Shown here: one piece after another, positions 50,690-60,205 of the stretch
Layout: the number at the start of each line of letters is the position of its first letter
Position numbering within the stretch: the first letter of the stretch is position 1
Origin: DATENM01 sp045807725
Lineage (GTDB): Bacteria; Acidobacteriota; Blastocatellia; UBA7656
NCBI GenBank assembly: GCA_045807725.1
Contig: JBJMGV010000025.1
Location: 1 to 64,000 of the forward strand
Direction: 5' to 3'
Length of the DNA: 64,000 nucleotides
The notes under the pieces: generated by a model
Databases searched by the model: none
What the model saw: the letters and a program-made list of their open reading frames with translations, nothing else
Told to the model about the DNA's origin: nothing
Made by a program: the position numbers and the translations under genes

Positions 50690-51090
50690 TTTCCAGCGCT
50701 GTTGTAGATACCGATGTTGTGTCATACCTCTTTAAGGGAGATACACGGGGAGCGTTGTATCGTCCACACATCGCAGGGAAGCTTTTGCTCGTATCGTTTA
50801 TGACTCTGGCCGAACTCAGACAGTGGGCGCTGCTGAAGAATTGGGGTGAGCGGCGGCGGCAAGAGTTAGAACGATTCCTTGAGGCTTATGCCATCATTCA
50901 CTCGGATGATAAGCTTTGCACAATGTGGGCGGAAGTAACTCGCAGCGCAATTCGCAACGGATATCCCATTGATACAGCAGATGCTTGGATGGCAGCGACC
51001 GCGCTGCTGCATGGCATTCCTCTCGTGACTCATAACCGCAATCATTATGTTGGCGTAGACGGTCTGTCTATCCTATCGGAAGCGCCGTGA
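50686..51090 (+). CDS. VapC-like PIN-domain ribonuclease toxin
   Basis: 134 residues from TTG 50686, overlapping the putative antitoxin by four bases. PIN acidic residues: D9 and neighbours in VVDTDVVSYLFKGD, E in MTLAELRQWALLKNW, and DTADAWMAATALLHGIPLVT with a further D in VGVDGL. Mg-dependent cleavage of RNA is expected. Base composition is slightly more AT-rich than the neighbours, consistent with horizontal transfer. The next gene starts 13 bases later. Confidence 0.85.
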   Translation: MISSAVVDTDVVSYLFKGDTRGALYRPHIAGKLLLVSFMTLAELRQWALLKNWGERRRQELERFLEAYAIIHSDDKLCTMWAEVTRSAIRNGYPIDTADAWMAATALLHGIPLVTHNRNHYVGVDGLSILSEAP

Positions 51091-51102
51091 AAGGGAGTCG
51101 CT

Positions 51103-52269
51103 ATGGAATCCAGGTTTGTTAAGCACATCGACCGCGACGAGATCGTTGACATTGTCTGCGAACTCGTCCGCCAGGAGACGGTCAACCCGCCGGGCGACGA
51201 ATATCTCTGCAAAAAGATTGTCACCCGCGCGCTGCAACAACTCGGCATGGAAATCGCTTACTACGAGAAAGAACCGGGCCGCACCAACATCGTCGGACGC
51301 GTAGGTCGCGGCGCGAAATCCATCGGCTTTGTCTCGCATATGGACGTGGTGCCGCCCGGCGAATTGGAGCAGTGGGAGACGCCGCCGTTCGAGCCGACCA
51401 TCAAAGAGGGGCGCATCTACGGGCGTGGCACGCTCGACGATAAGGGATCGTTCGCGTGCGCCTATGCCGCTTGCAAAGCGTTTCTGGCCGAGCACGCGGA
51501 CTTTGATGGCACGATCTACCTGATCGCCGCCGCCGACGAAGAGATGGGCAGCGCGCTCGGCATCATCTATCTGGTCGAAGAGTGCGGCGTCAAATTCGAT
51601 GTCGCCGTCATTCCCGATGGCGGGCGCATGGACCTGTCCATCTATGGCGAGAAGGGCGTCGTTTGGGTCGAGATCGAAAGTCGCGGCGTACAGGCGCACG
51701 GCTCGACGCCTGAGCTTGGCCGCAACGCTATCATTCCGCTCGCGGAAGCGCTCGCCGAAATCAAGTCGCTCGATCTCGGCGCGAGCTTCGACCGCGCCTT
51801 CGATGGTTGGACAATGAATGTCGGCACGATCACCGGCGGTTCTTCGACCAACACCGTGCCGGCGGTGGCGCGCGCGACGATTGATTTCCGACTGCCTGCG
51901 GGCATCGGCAAATCCGACGTGCTGGCGAAGGTCGAAGAGAAACTCGCCGCTGCCCGCCGCCGCTCGCCCGATGCCGAGCTGAGCGTCAAGGTGCTGCACG
52001 AAACCGAACCGCACCTGTCGGATAAAAACTCGATCATCGTGCGCAGCTTTGACACGGCGGCGAAGCGGTTGAACCTGCCGATGAAGTACGAAACCTTTGG
52101 CGGCAACACGGTGGCGAAGAACCTCTTCTTCGCCGGCATCACTTCCGTCGTGCATTATCCGGGCGATGAGAAGCTGGCGCACATGGTCAATGAATTCGTC
52201 ATCATTGATGAGCTGGTGCTCGGCTCCGTGTTGTACGCTGAAACGCTTGAAGCTTATTTCTTCGGTTGA
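51103..52269 (+). CDS. M20 family metallopeptidase (ArgE/DapE/CPG2-like)
   Basis: 388 residues of the M20 di-zinc amidohydrolases. GFVSHMDVVPPGELEQWETP holds the first metal His and Asp (about residues 78-80), GRGTLDDKGSFACAYAAC the bridging Asp (near 110), AAADEEMGSALG the catalytic Glu and metal Glu, and GGNTVAKNLFFAGI and HMVNEFVIIDEL the C-terminal metal side. A dimerisation domain sits in between. The substrate is undetermined; acetylornithine, succinyl-diaminopimelate and dipeptides are options. Fe-, arginine- and lysine-pathway neighbours are absent. Confidence 0.9.
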   Translation: MESRFVKHIDRDEIVDIVCELVRQETVNPPGDEYLCKKIVTRALQQLGMEIAYYEKEPGRTNIVGRVGRGAKSIGFVSHMDVVPPGELEQWETPPFEPTIKEGRIYGRGTLDDKGSFACAYAACKAFLAEHADFDGTIYLIAAADEEMGSALGIIYLVEECGVKFDVAVIPDGGRMDLSIYGEKGVVWVEIESRGVQAHGSTPELGRNAIIPLAEALAEIKSLDLGASFDRAFDGWTMNVGTITGGSSTNTVPAVARATIDFRLPAGIGKSDVLAKVEEKLAAARRRSPDAELSVKVLHETEPHLSDKNSIIVRSFDTAAKRLNLPMKYETFGGNTVAKNLFFAGITSVVHYPGDEKLAHMVNEFVIIDELVLGSVLYAETLEAYFFG

Positions 52270-52301
52270 CGATTGACTAACGATTGCTGCATCCCTAACT
52301 C

Positions 52302-54740
52302 ATGATGTTCCGATTGCTGGTTACGCTTTTCGTCTTACTTATCACGCTCGCGCCTGCTGGCGCGCAGAGCTTACAGGTGCGCGCCAACGAGATTCGCGCC
52401 GCGATGGACGCGCGCAACTTTGACCGCGCCGAGCAATTGGTCCGCGCCTTGCGCGCAGCAGACGCCGCGGCGTTCACGCGCAACAGCTACGACTATTTGC
52501 TGGCGCGACTGGCCGAGCGGCGCGGCGCTAAGGCCGAAGCCGCGACTTTGTATCTTGGATTACTGAACCGTAATTCGCCGCTTGCCGAGTACGCGCTGTG
52601 GCATCTGGCGGCGATGGCGCGCGCCTCGGATGATCTCGCGCTTGAGCGGCAATACCTCGCGCGCTTGCTTGCCTCGCACCCGGCCAGCGCGCTCACGAGC
52701 GCGGCGCGCAGCCGCTTGATCGACAGCCATCTTGAGAGCGGCAATGCCCGCGAAGCCATCGCCTTGTTGCGGCCCGCTGCGTCACCCGCAGGTGCGCGAG
52801 GGCGTGCTGCTATGGCCCGGCTCGGCGAAGCCTACGTGAAGCTCGGCGACACGTCGGCGGCGCGAGCGACCTTCACGCAACTGATCGGCGCATCGCGCGA
52901 TGATTATGCGCTGGCCGCTTCGCTCGGACTCGATGCGCTCGACCGCGCCGCTGCCGTGAAGCCGAACGAGTTCGAGGCGCTGCGCCGCGCCCGCATCGAT
53001 CTGTTCAACCGCCACTGGGCAGAAGCCCGCGCCCACCTACTCGATATCGTCGAGCGTTTCCCTGACAGTCCCAACCGCGCCGAAGCGATTTATCAAACCG
53101 GCTTCACTCTTTACCGCGAAGACAAATTCGATGAGGCCGTCAAGTGGTTCGAGCGCGCCCACGCCGAGTTCCCTACAAAGAAAGAAGGTGAGCAAGGTTA
53201 CTATTGGGTCGGCACGGCATTACAGAAGGCGCAGCGTTACGAAGAGGCCGCGCGCCGTTACAGCGATTTCATCACGGCGTACCCCACTAGCGATCTGATC
53301 GAAAGCGCCCATCGCAACGTCGTCGATAGCCTCCGTTTTGCCGGCAAAGACGACGAGGCGGTCGTTTGGTCTAAGCGCATCGAGGAGCGATTCGCGGGGC
53401 AGCCGCTTGCGACCGTCGGTCTGTTCAACCGCGCCAAGATCGAACTCGCGCGCGGCAACTTTGACGCGGCCATCGCGCTGTTCACGCAGGTCGCGGCGCG
53501 GCCCATCACGCCACGACTCGTCAGCGCGCCCATTCGCGGCGAAGCCTCGTTTATGCGCATCGTCGCAACCGAACTGGCCGGGCGGATTGAAGAGGCCGCG
53601 CGCGCTTACCTGGCCATACCCGCAGAGCGCGACAATTACTTCGGCCAGCGCGCCAGCCTCCGATTACAAGCCATCGCCGCGACCGCTGCGGGCCGGCGCA
53701 TTATCGAGCCGTTGGCGCGCGGCTACCGCGACCAGGCACGGGCGGCGTTGCGTGCGTCGCGTTATTCAGAAGCGAAAGATGCGGCGACGCAGGCGTTGCG
53801 TTTGACGAGCGACGACGCGGCGCGGCGTGATCTGCTCGCCGTCTTGCGCGCCTGTTACAGCCAGCTTCCCGCCTACAACGTCGGCGCGCGCTTTCGCCTG
53901 ATCGCGGCGGCGCGACCGGCGATCACCGGGGCAGAGGCTAATGTAACCGACGCTACACACGCGCGGCTGGCGGCGGAGTTAATCTTTCTCGGATTGTATG
54001 ATGAAGGCGCGACCGAACTGCGTCTGGGCGGATTCGGCGGCGCGCGGGCAGCAAGCGAAGAGGATGCGCCTGACGAAGGCCAGGCGCGACTGGTGCAAGC
54101 CGCCGCAGTCGCCGGCGACACGGGCTATAGCCTCGCCGTCTACAGCAATCGCGGCGATCAATCGTGGTTGGCCATCGCCTTTGCCGAGCCGCTGGCGCGT
54201 AGCGTTCCGCAGGATTATCGCGTCGAACTGTTGCCGCGCGATTTCGCCGAATTGCTTTATCCCGCGCCTTACCGCGACGCGCTCAATCGCTACAGTCATG
54301 CGAATCACACGGACCCGCGATTGGTGTTGGCGCTGGCGCGGCAGGAGAGCCGCTTCAATCCGCGCGTGAAGAGTCCGGCGGCGGCGCGCGGCCTCGTGCA
54401 GTTCATTCAAGAGACCGCCTTGAAGCTGGCCAACGAAGAAGGCATCAAGGGCTTTGAGCTTGACGACGTGTACGAGCCGGAGTTGGCCATGCGTTTGGCG
54501 TCGCGTTACGTCGGCGACCTGTTGCAGATGTTCCCCGACAACCCTTACGCGGTGGCGGCGTCGTACAACACCGGCGAAGCGAACGTCGAGCGCTGGATCT
54601 TCCGCTCTCGCTCGAATGATGTTGACCGCTTCACGGTCGAGATCGCCATTCCCGAAACCAAAGATTACGTGGCGAAGGTGATGAGCAATTACTGGGCTTA
54701 TCAGGCGCTGTATGATGAGTCATTGAATGTGCGCCGTTGA
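52302..54740 (+). CDS. Soluble lytic transglycosylase with TPR superhelix
   Basis: 812 residues. Signal peptide MMFRLLVTLFVLLITLAPAG followed by AQS. A long alpha-helical TPR-like region fills residues 25-640 (for example FERAHAEFPTKKEGEQGYYW). The C-terminal SLT domain (about 660-790) has the catalytic Glu682 in ALARQESRFNPRVKSPAAAR and the motif YAVAASYNTGEANVERWI. It cleaves peptidoglycan glycan strands to anhydromuropeptides in the periplasm, like Slt70 but longer. It follows the M20 gene by 32 bases. Confidence 0.92.
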   Translation: MMFRLLVTLFVLLITLAPAGAQSLQVRANEIRAAMDARNFDRAEQLVRALRAADAAAFTRNSYDYLLARLAERRGAKAEAATLYLGLLNRNSPLAEYALWHLAAMARASDDLALERQYLARLLASHPASALTSAARSRLIDSHLESGNAREAIALLRPAASPAGARGRAAMARLGEAYVKLGDTSAARATFTQLIGASRDDYALAASLGLDALDRAAAVKPNEFEALRRARIDLFNRHWAEARAHLLDIVERFPDSPNRAEAIYQTGFTLYREDKFDEAVKWFERAHAEFPTKKEGEQGYYWVGTALQKAQRYEEAARRYSDFITAYPTSDLIESAHRNVVDSLRFAGKDDEAVVWSKRIEERFAGQPLATVGLFNRAKIELARGNFDAAIALFTQVAARPITPRLVSAPIRGEASFMRIVATELAGRIEEAARAYLAIPAERDNYFGQRASLRLQAIAATAAGRRIIEPLARGYRDQARAALRASRYSEAKDAATQALRLTSDDAARRDLLAVLRACYSQLPAYNVGARFRLIAAARPAITGAEANVTDATHARLAAELIFLGLYDEGATELRLGGFGGARAASEEDAPDEGQARLVQAAAVAGDTGYSLAVYSNRGDQSWLAIAFAEPLARSVPQDYRVELLPRDFAELLYPAPYRDALNRYSHANHTDPRLVLALARQESRFNPRVKSPAAARGLVQFIQETALKLANEEGIKGFELDDVYEPELAMRLASRYVGDLLQMFPDNPYAVAASYNTGEANVERWIFRSRSNDVDRFTVEIAIPETKDYVAKVMSNYWAYQALYDESLNVRR

Positions 54741-54799
54741 GGCGATGTATAACTATGCGACGCATAAGTAATGGATGCGCGCCGCGTCGAGGCAATTGA

Positions 54800-55275
54800 A
54801 TTTAGGCAGGCATTGAAATGCCTGCACCGAAAGCCGCGTAGCGGCAGATGAATTAAGGCAGGCGTTGAAACGCCTGCACGGAAGGCCGCGTAGCGAGCGA
54901 GCCTTGAGCTTTACAAAGATACTCGAAGAGTTGAAACGCCTGTACGGAATGCCGCGTAGCGGCAGATGAATTAAGGCAGGTGTTGAAACGCCCGCACCGC
55001 ATGCCGCGTAGCGGCAATTGAATTTAGGCAGGTACTTTAGTGCCTGCACCGGAGGGCCGCATTGTTGGGCGTCGCGTCAGCGACGCTTGAATCAGCGGGT
55101 ATTCAGGCGTCGCTGACGCGACGCGATCACCGCGCCGTTGACTTCCAGGCGTTGAAACGCCTGGCTAAACTCACCCGCCGCTACGCGGCGCCAACTCAAT
55201 TGCCGCTGCGCGGCATCAACTCGATTGCCGATGCGCGGCGTCAACTCGATTGCCGATGCGCGGCATCTTCAGATT
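54800..55275. repeat. Array of hairpin repeats with about 52-bp period
   Basis: GGCAGGCATTGAAATGCCTG-type hairpins alternate with GCCGCGTAGCGGC palindromes. Unit starts at 54805, 54857, 54975 and 55027 are 52 bases apart in each pair. Later the array changes to GCGTCGCGTCAGCGACGC (around 55069, inverted around 55109) and then to GATTGCCGATGCGCGGC units just before the K+ channel gene. No gene is visible in 54741-55293. Confidence 0.75.
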
Positions 55276-55293
55276 GATGTATTTATCTTTACG

Positions 55294-56268
55294 ATGAGCA
55301 AGCCGATCACGCCAATCGTCAACCGCGAAGAAGAGAGCCGCGACCTCGGTTTCGGCTCGGTGGTGGCGCGCGAGAGCCGCGACCGCCTGTTGAACGCCGA
55401 CGGCAGCTTCAACGTCGCGCGTCGCGGCCTGGGGTTCTGGTCAACGTTTTATCCTTATCACGCGCTATTGATGATGTCGTGGTCGAAGTTCCTCGGCGTC
55501 GTCGCGCTCCTTTACACGGCGATAAATGTCGCCTTCGCTTTCGCCTATATAATGTGCGGCCCTGCGGCGTTGAGCAATCCACCTGAGCTTGGACTGGATA
55601 ACAACTTCCTGCGCGCCTTCTTCTTCAGCGTGGACACGCTGGCGACCATCGGCTATGGCAACATCAGCCCGGCAGGCGTAGCGGCGCACACGCTGGTCGC
55701 CATCGAAGCGCTGGTCGGTATGCTCGGCTTCGCGTTGATTACGGGGCTGGTCTTCGCGCGCTTCTCACGCCCGACGGCGCAGATCATCTTCAGCCGCACG
55801 GCGGTCATCGCGCCTTATCGCGGCACCACCGCGTTTATGTTTCGCATTGCCAACGCGCGCGCGAACGAGATTGTCGAACTGGGATGCAAGGTGCTGTTCG
55901 CGCGCTTCGTTGACGAAGACGGCCAGAGCATACGCCGCTTCTATCCGCTGGAGCTTGAGCGCGAGCGCGTCACCTTTTTCCCATTGAGCTGGACGGTTGT
56001 GCATCCGGTAGACGAGCGCAGCCCGTTGTTTGGCCTGACCGATGACGACTTGCGTCGCAGCAGCGCCGAGTTCCTGATCCTGCTCAGCGGTATGGACGAG
56101 ACGTTTTCTCAGACGGTTCATACGCGCTCATCATACGGCGCGGCGGATATCGTCTGGGACGCGCGCTTCGCCAACGTCTTCAACCTCCGCACAGGGCGCG
56201 AGCGGTTGACGATTGACGTGCGCCGCTTGCACGACATCGAGCGAATAGAATCGTCGCGCAACTCATAA
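55294..56268 (+). CDS. Inward-rectifier-type potassium channel (KirBac family)
   Basis: 324 residues from ATG 55294. Two membrane helices (FLGVVALLYTAINVAFAFAY and TLVAIEALVGMLGFALITGL) flank the pore helix and selectivity filter DTLATIGYGNISP (about residues 112-124). The cytoplasmic Ig-like Kir domain follows (MFRIANARANEIVELGCKVL, SWTVVHPVDERSPLFGLTDD). It conducts K+ into the cell. The filter TIGYGN is intact. Confidence 0.93.
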   Translation: MSKPITPIVNREEESRDLGFGSVVARESRDRLLNADGSFNVARRGLGFWSTFYPYHALLMMSWSKFLGVVALLYTAINVAFAFAYIMCGPAALSNPPELGLDNNFLRAFFFSVDTLATIGYGNISPAGVAAHTLVAIEALVGMLGFALITGLVFARFSRPTAQIIFSRTAVIAPYRGTTAFMFRIANARANEIVELGCKVLFARFVDEDGQSIRRFYPLELERERVTFFPLSWTVVHPVDERSPLFGLTDDDLRRSSAEFLILLSGMDETFSQTVHTRSSYGAADIVWDARFANVFNLRTGRERLTIDVRRLHDIERIESSRNS

Positions 56269-56334
56269 CCACAGACTTGTGAATCGAAGATCGCCTTAGC
56301 GATTGGCGACTTCTTTATTAAGAGGCAAACGCAG

Positions 56335-57387
56335 ATGAAACGATGGACGGTTGTGATGGCGGGCGTGCTGATGTTGCTGGCTCACGGAACAGCCGCCGCG
56401 CAGTGGCGCGCACAGCAGAGCCGCACGGCGGCGGACTTGCGCGGCCTGAGCGTCGTCAGCCCGTGGGTCATCTGGGCGAGCGGCACGCGCGGAACTTACC
56501 TGCGCACCACCGATGGCGGCGCGACGTGGCAGGCCGGCACAGTGCCCGGCGCAGAGGAACTGGACTTCCGCGACGTTGAGGCGTTCGACGCCAACACCGC
56601 TTATCTCTTGAGCGTTGGCAAAGATCGACAGTCGCGCATCTATAAGACCACGGACGGCGGCGCACACTGGACGTTGCAATTCACCAATCGCTTGCCCGAA
56701 GCCTTCTTCGATGCGATGGCCTTCTGGGACCGCGATCACGGCATTGCGATGAGCGACCCGGTCAACGGACGCTTTGTAATGGTGACCACAGATAACGGCG
56801 GCAGGACGTGGGCAGATGTTCCGGCCACGAACATCCCTGCGGCGATGCCCGGCGAAGGCGGCTTCGCGGCCAGCGGCACTTGCATTGCCGCGCAGGGGCA
56901 GGCCAACGCCTGGTTTGTGACTGGCGGCGCGGTCGCTCGCGTCTTTCGATCAAACGACCGAGGCCGCACGTGGACGGTGGCGGCTGCTCCAATCACGAGC
57001 GGCGCGGAATCGTCGGGCGTCTTCTCGATTGCCTTCACTGATGCGACGCGCGGGGTGATCGTCGGCGGTGATTATCGCAAGCCGAACGAGGCGGGCGACA
57101 ATGTCGCCACGACCAGCGATGGCGGCCAGACCTGGAAGCTGAGCGCCGGCCAGCGCCCCGCCGGTTATCGTTCGGGCGCGGCCTTCGTTGCCCCTTTGAC
57201 GCTCATCGCTGTCGGCACGTCAGGCTCTGACGTTTCGACCGATGGCGGCGCGAGTTGGACACGGCTCGACGGCGAGAACTACAACAGCGTCGCCGCGCGC
57301 AAAGGCGTTGTCTGGGCGGTCGGGCCGCAGGGCCGCGTCGCCAAGCTCGACACTCTGCCTGGCGGTCGCAAGCTGACTGCAAACTGA
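56335..57387 (+). CDS. Secreted BNR/YCF48-like beta-propeller protein
   Basis: 350 residues with a signal peptide ending GTAAAQ (about 1-23). It contains repeated Asp-box or BNR-type motifs: TTDGGATWQAG, TTDGGAHWTLQ, TTDNGGRTWADV, SNDRGRTWTV, TSDGGQTWKL and STDGGASWTRL. These form a sialidase- or Hcf136-type propeller. Often annotated as an oxidoreductase or BNR glycosyl hydrolase, but no catalytic residues can be assigned. Probably a binding or assembly protein in the periplasm or outside. Confidence 0.85.
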   Translation: MKRWTVVMAGVLMLLAHGTAAAQWRAQQSRTAADLRGLSVVSPWVIWASGTRGTYLRTTDGGATWQAGTVPGAEELDFRDVEAFDANTAYLLSVGKDRQSRIYKTTDGGAHWTLQFTNRLPEAFFDAMAFWDRDHGIAMSDPVNGRFVMVTTDNGGRTWADVPATNIPAAMPGEGGFAASGTCIAAQGQANAWFVTGGAVARVFRSNDRGRTWTVAAAPITSGAESSGVFSIAFTDATRGVIVGGDYRKPNEAGDNVATTSDGGQTWKLSAGQRPAGYRSGAAFVAPLTLIAVGTSGSDVSTDGGASWTRLDGENYNSVAARKGVVWAVGPQGRVAKLDTLPGGRKLTAN

Positions 57388-57451
57388 CAAGGCCGCGCTG
57401 GTAATGTAGAATCGCTTCAGCTATGAAATACTAACCTTGGAGGATTGCTCT

Positions 57452-58147
57452 ATGAAATCTCTGCTCGCAGTTTTCCTGTTACTCATTCTCACCGCGCCCG
57501 TCGCGTTGGCCGGCGGCGGCAAGCGTTCCGACGAAGTGCAGCGCCTGCGCCGCGCTGCCGAAGTCTTCACCGAAATTATGGCCATACCCGACAAGGCCAT
57601 CCCCGATGACCTGCTCGACCGCAGCGCCTGCATCGCCATTGTGCCCGGCCTCAAGAAAGGCGCGCTTGGGTTTGGCGGCAAGTATGGAAAGGGCGTTGTG
57701 ATGTGCCGCAAGCCGGATCGCCGATGGAGCGCCCCATCCTTCATCACCATCGAAGGCGGCAGCGTCGGTTTTCAAATCGGCTTCTCGCAAAGCGATGTCG
57801 TCTTGCTGATCATGAATCGCAAAGGGATTGACAAGCTGATCGGCGACAAGTTCACGCTTGGCGCGGATGCGTCGGTTGCCGCCGGCCCTGTCGGTCGCAC
57901 GGCCAACGCGCAGACCAATGTGCGGCTTGATGCTGAAATACTCGGCTATTCGCGGGCCAAGGGGCTGTTCGCAGGTGTGAGCCTCGAAGGCGCAACGCTC
58001 AGGCAGGATATGGACAACATCAGCGACTTCTATGGCAAGGATATCAACCCGCGCGCCATTCTCCTCGAAGCCACCGTGCCGATGCCTGCCGAAGCGCGCG
58101 GTCTGGCCTCGGCGCTGGCGCACGAATCCCCGCGCAAGCAGAAGTGA
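57452..58147 (+). CDS. SYLF-domain (YSC84) lipid-binding protein
   Basis: 231 residues from ATG 57452 (TTGGAGG upstream). Signal peptide to about residue 20 (VALAGG). SYLF landmarks: CIAIVPGLKKGALGFGGKYG, FITIEGGSVGFQIGFSQSDV, VLLIMNRKGIDKLIGDKFTL, and AEILGYSRAKGLFAGVSLEG, then DNISDFYGKDI. It binds lipids or phosphoinositides in other organisms; a secreted or periplasmic envelope role is likely here. The stop codon runs into array 58148-58269. Confidence 0.92.
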   Translation: MKSLLAVFLLLILTAPVALAGGGKRSDEVQRLRRAAEVFTEIMAIPDKAIPDDLLDRSACIAIVPGLKKGALGFGGKYGKGVVMCRKPDRRWSAPSFITIEGGSVGFQIGFSQSDVVLLIMNRKGIDKLIGDKFTLGADASVAAGPVGRTANAQTNVRLDAEILGYSRAKGLFAGVSLEGATLRQDMDNISDFYGKDINPRAILLEATVPMPAEARGLASALAHESPRKQK

Positions 58148-58269
58148 AGGACGACGCGGCGACGCGGAGAAAGAGGGACACGGCGACGCGGCGACGCGGG
58201 AAAGACGAGCAGTTCGTCTGTGTGTCTTTCCCTCGCCGTGTCGCCGCGTCGCCGTGTCGCCGCGTCGCT
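58148..58269. repeat. Word-array hairpin 12 (GACGCGGC/GACACGGC)
   Basis: The left arm at 58148-58205 is composed of GACGCGGC and GACACGGC octamers with GAGAAAGAGG. The right arm at 58224-58269 is TGTGTCTTTCCCTCGCCGTG followed by TCGCCGCG/TCGCCGTG octamers. Nearly the same 120 bases occur at 60206-60327, in the same orientation. It overlaps the 3' end of the bicupin gene. Confidence 0.8.
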
Positions 58270-59006
58270 TATTCGTCAGAGTATCGCGTCGCCGGGCTGC
58301 CCGATGGATGGAAGACGCCAAGCAGGCGTATGTTCGCGGAGCCTGTGTTCTCAAGCGAATGACTGATGCCGCGCGGCAGGTAGATGCTCGCCCCTTTGCT
58401 AAACGCCGCGCTGCTTGATTCGGTCCACACGCGCCCCTCGCCTTCTAAAATAAAGATCGCCTCTTCATACGTGTGGTGATGCATCGCGGCGCGGCCTGGC
58501 GGAATGACGCCGATGAATTGCGTGACGCGGTCTGCCCCGGCCTCTTGATTGATGAGCAGTTTGAAGGTGCGGTCGCCGGTCGGGATCGCTTTCTGATCTT
58601 CTTCACGCACGGTGCGCAGCGGCTTCGTATCGAGCGGCAACGCGCTGACGGCATCGACGGTTTCGGCATCATCTTCAGGACAGCGCACGCTGATGATAGC
58701 GAGTTGGCCACGGCTCTCGATCTGGCAGGTGCTCGCGGGCGGCATGTAAACGGCAGTGCCCGCCGCCAGCCCGTAACGATGGCCATCAATCAAACAAACG
58801 CCTTCGCCGCTCACCACGTAAAGGACTTCTTCAGCGGTCGGGTTGCGGCGCGCAGGCGATAGCCCTTCATCGTAAAGGCTCACGGTCTGCGCGATGTCGC
58901 GTGCGCCCATCGCCTTCGAGATGGGGATGCGATACCGCCGCGTGCCTTCGTCGTGTGTGTAACCTTCGTCACTGATGACTGCCGCGCCGCCGTGCAGGAT
59001 TTCCAT
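58269..59006 (-). CDS. Two-cupin-domain protein
   Basis: 245 residues with two cupin barrels: first around PTAEEVLYVVSGEGVCLIDG (about 57-76), second around MHHHTYEEAIFILEGEGRVW (about 172-191), the latter with the full metal-binding HHH-x-E-type set. The bicupin layout recalls ureidoglycine aminohydrolase or quercetinase-like proteins, but the substrate is not evident. It is 21 bases downstream of the FAD oxidoreductase gene and cotranscribed with it. The last residues (GSPATRYSDE) end at the repeat. Confidence 0.82.
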   Translation of the reverse strand: MEILHGGAAVISDEGYTHDEGTRRYRIPISKAMGARDIAQTVSLYDEGLSPARRNPTAEEVLYVVSGEGVCLIDGHRYGLAAGTAVYMPPASTCQIESRGQLAIISVRCPEDDAETVDAVSALPLDTKPLRTVREEDQKAIPTGDRTFKLLINQEAGADRVTQFIGVIPPGRAAMHHHTYEEAIFILEGEGRVWTESSSAAFSKGASIYLPRGISHSLENTGSANIRLLGVFHPSGSPATRYSDE

Positions 59007-59027
59007 TGTCGCTCCCTCGTTTGCGTC

Positions 59028-60158
59028 TCACCGCGCGAACCGCGCCAGGCTGAATCGCGTGATGTCGTAAGTGGTCTGGCCGGTCAGCAGCAACTCGGCG
59101 CTGATGCGACCGACTACGGGGCCGAACTTGAAGCCGTGACCCGAAAAGCCCGTGACCAGCAGAACGTTTTCAATTCCCGTGTGCCAGTCGATGATGAAAT
59201 CTTCGTCGGGCGTGTTGTTATAAACGCAAACGCGCGTCTCGCGCACCGAGGCGGTGGCGAGCGTCGGAATGAACTCGGCGAAAAAGTCGCGGCAGCGCGC
59301 GATGAAGTCATCGCCGACCGGCGTATCGTCATCCATCTCGACGATGCGGCCTCGGTGGTGATTGCCCATTTTGATCGCATTGGCGTGATGAACCGGGAAG
59401 CCATAAAAGCCGCTGCCGAAATCAATGAAGATCGGCAAACGCCCGACTGCGAACGCTTCGGGGTTTGTGCGCGGCTCAAAGTAGACGACCTCCTGCCGCG
59501 TTGTCATCAGTGTGTCGGCAAGCGAAGGCAGCGCGCGCCGCGTCCACGGGCCTGTGGCAACCATCGCGCGGCGGCATTCAATCGCTTCCCCGGTCTCTGT
59601 GGTAATCCTTACATTCGCGCCGGCGGTCTGTTCGATGCCGGTGACGCGCGCCGCTTCGATGACAGTTGCGCCGCGTCGCCGCGCCAGTTGGATCATCGTC
59701 TGCACGGCGCGCTCGGCGTGAGTGATCGCGCCGCTCGGATCGAACGCCGCGTGAGCGAAGGCCGCCGGGTTGAATTGCGGGAAGCGCGCGGCGGCTTCGA
59801 CGCTCGTCATCATCTCGGCGTCGAGATCAAGCGCGCGCAAGGCGGCGGCGGTTTCGCTCTCGATAGTTGATTCGGCCTGCCCCATCAGCAGCAAGCCGGT
59901 CGGCGTCAGCAACTGCGCGCCGGTCTCTTCTTCAATCGCGCGCCAACCGGCGAGCGCATCAACCGCGAGCCTCACGTAGAGCGAGTCGGGATAAGCGAAG
60001 CGGAAGACCTTGGAATGATCCGTAGACGCCGCGCGCGGGTTCGGCAACCGCGCCTGATCGATCAGCGCGACGTGCGCATTACTGTTGCGTGCGACTTCGC
60101 AAGCAGCCGCCGCGCCCATCACGCCCGCGCCGATGATGATAATGTCGTACGTCTTCAT
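59028..60158 (-). CDS. FAD-dependent amine oxidase of the monomeric sarcosine oxidase / N-methyltryptophan oxidase family
   Basis: 376 residues from ATG 60158; the longer upstream frame lacks a good site. Rossmann FAD motif DIIIIGAGVMGAAAACEVAR (about 5-24). The covalent-flavin cysteine motif is present as RVCVYNNTPDEDFIIDW (about 308-324). GFSGHGFKFGPVVG closes the FAD site. It oxidises an N-methyl or secondary amino acid, producing H2O2. Cotranscribed with a bicupin; together they may form a small catabolic unit flanked by similar repeats. Confidence 0.88.
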   Translation of the reverse strand: MKTYDIIIIGAGVMGAAAACEVARNSNAHVALIDQARLPNPRAASTDHSKVFRFAYPDSLYVRLAVDALAGWRAIEEETGAQLLTPTGLLLMGQAESTIESETAAALRALDLDAEMMTSVEAAARFPQFNPAAFAHAAFDPSGAITHAERAVQTMIQLARRRGATVIEAARVTGIEQTAGANVRITTETGEAIECRRAMVATGPWTRRALPSLADTLMTTRQEVVYFEPRTNPEAFAVGRLPIFIDFGSGFYGFPVHHANAIKMGNHHRGRIVEMDDDTPVGDDFIARCRDFFAEFIPTLATASVRETRVCVYNNTPDEDFIIDWHTGIENVLLVTGFSGHGFKFGPVVGRISAELLLTGQTTYDITRFSLARFAR

Positions 60159-60205
60159 CGCGTCGCAGGATTTTATCACACGGGCAGCGCGAAATAAGGA
60201 TGACG

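Noticed and set aside
50462..51090. Defence island or phage remnant around the toxin-antitoxin pair
   Set aside because: Neighbours are housekeeping genes (mglBA, M20 peptidase, transglycosylase); no integrase, att site or phage gene is seen.
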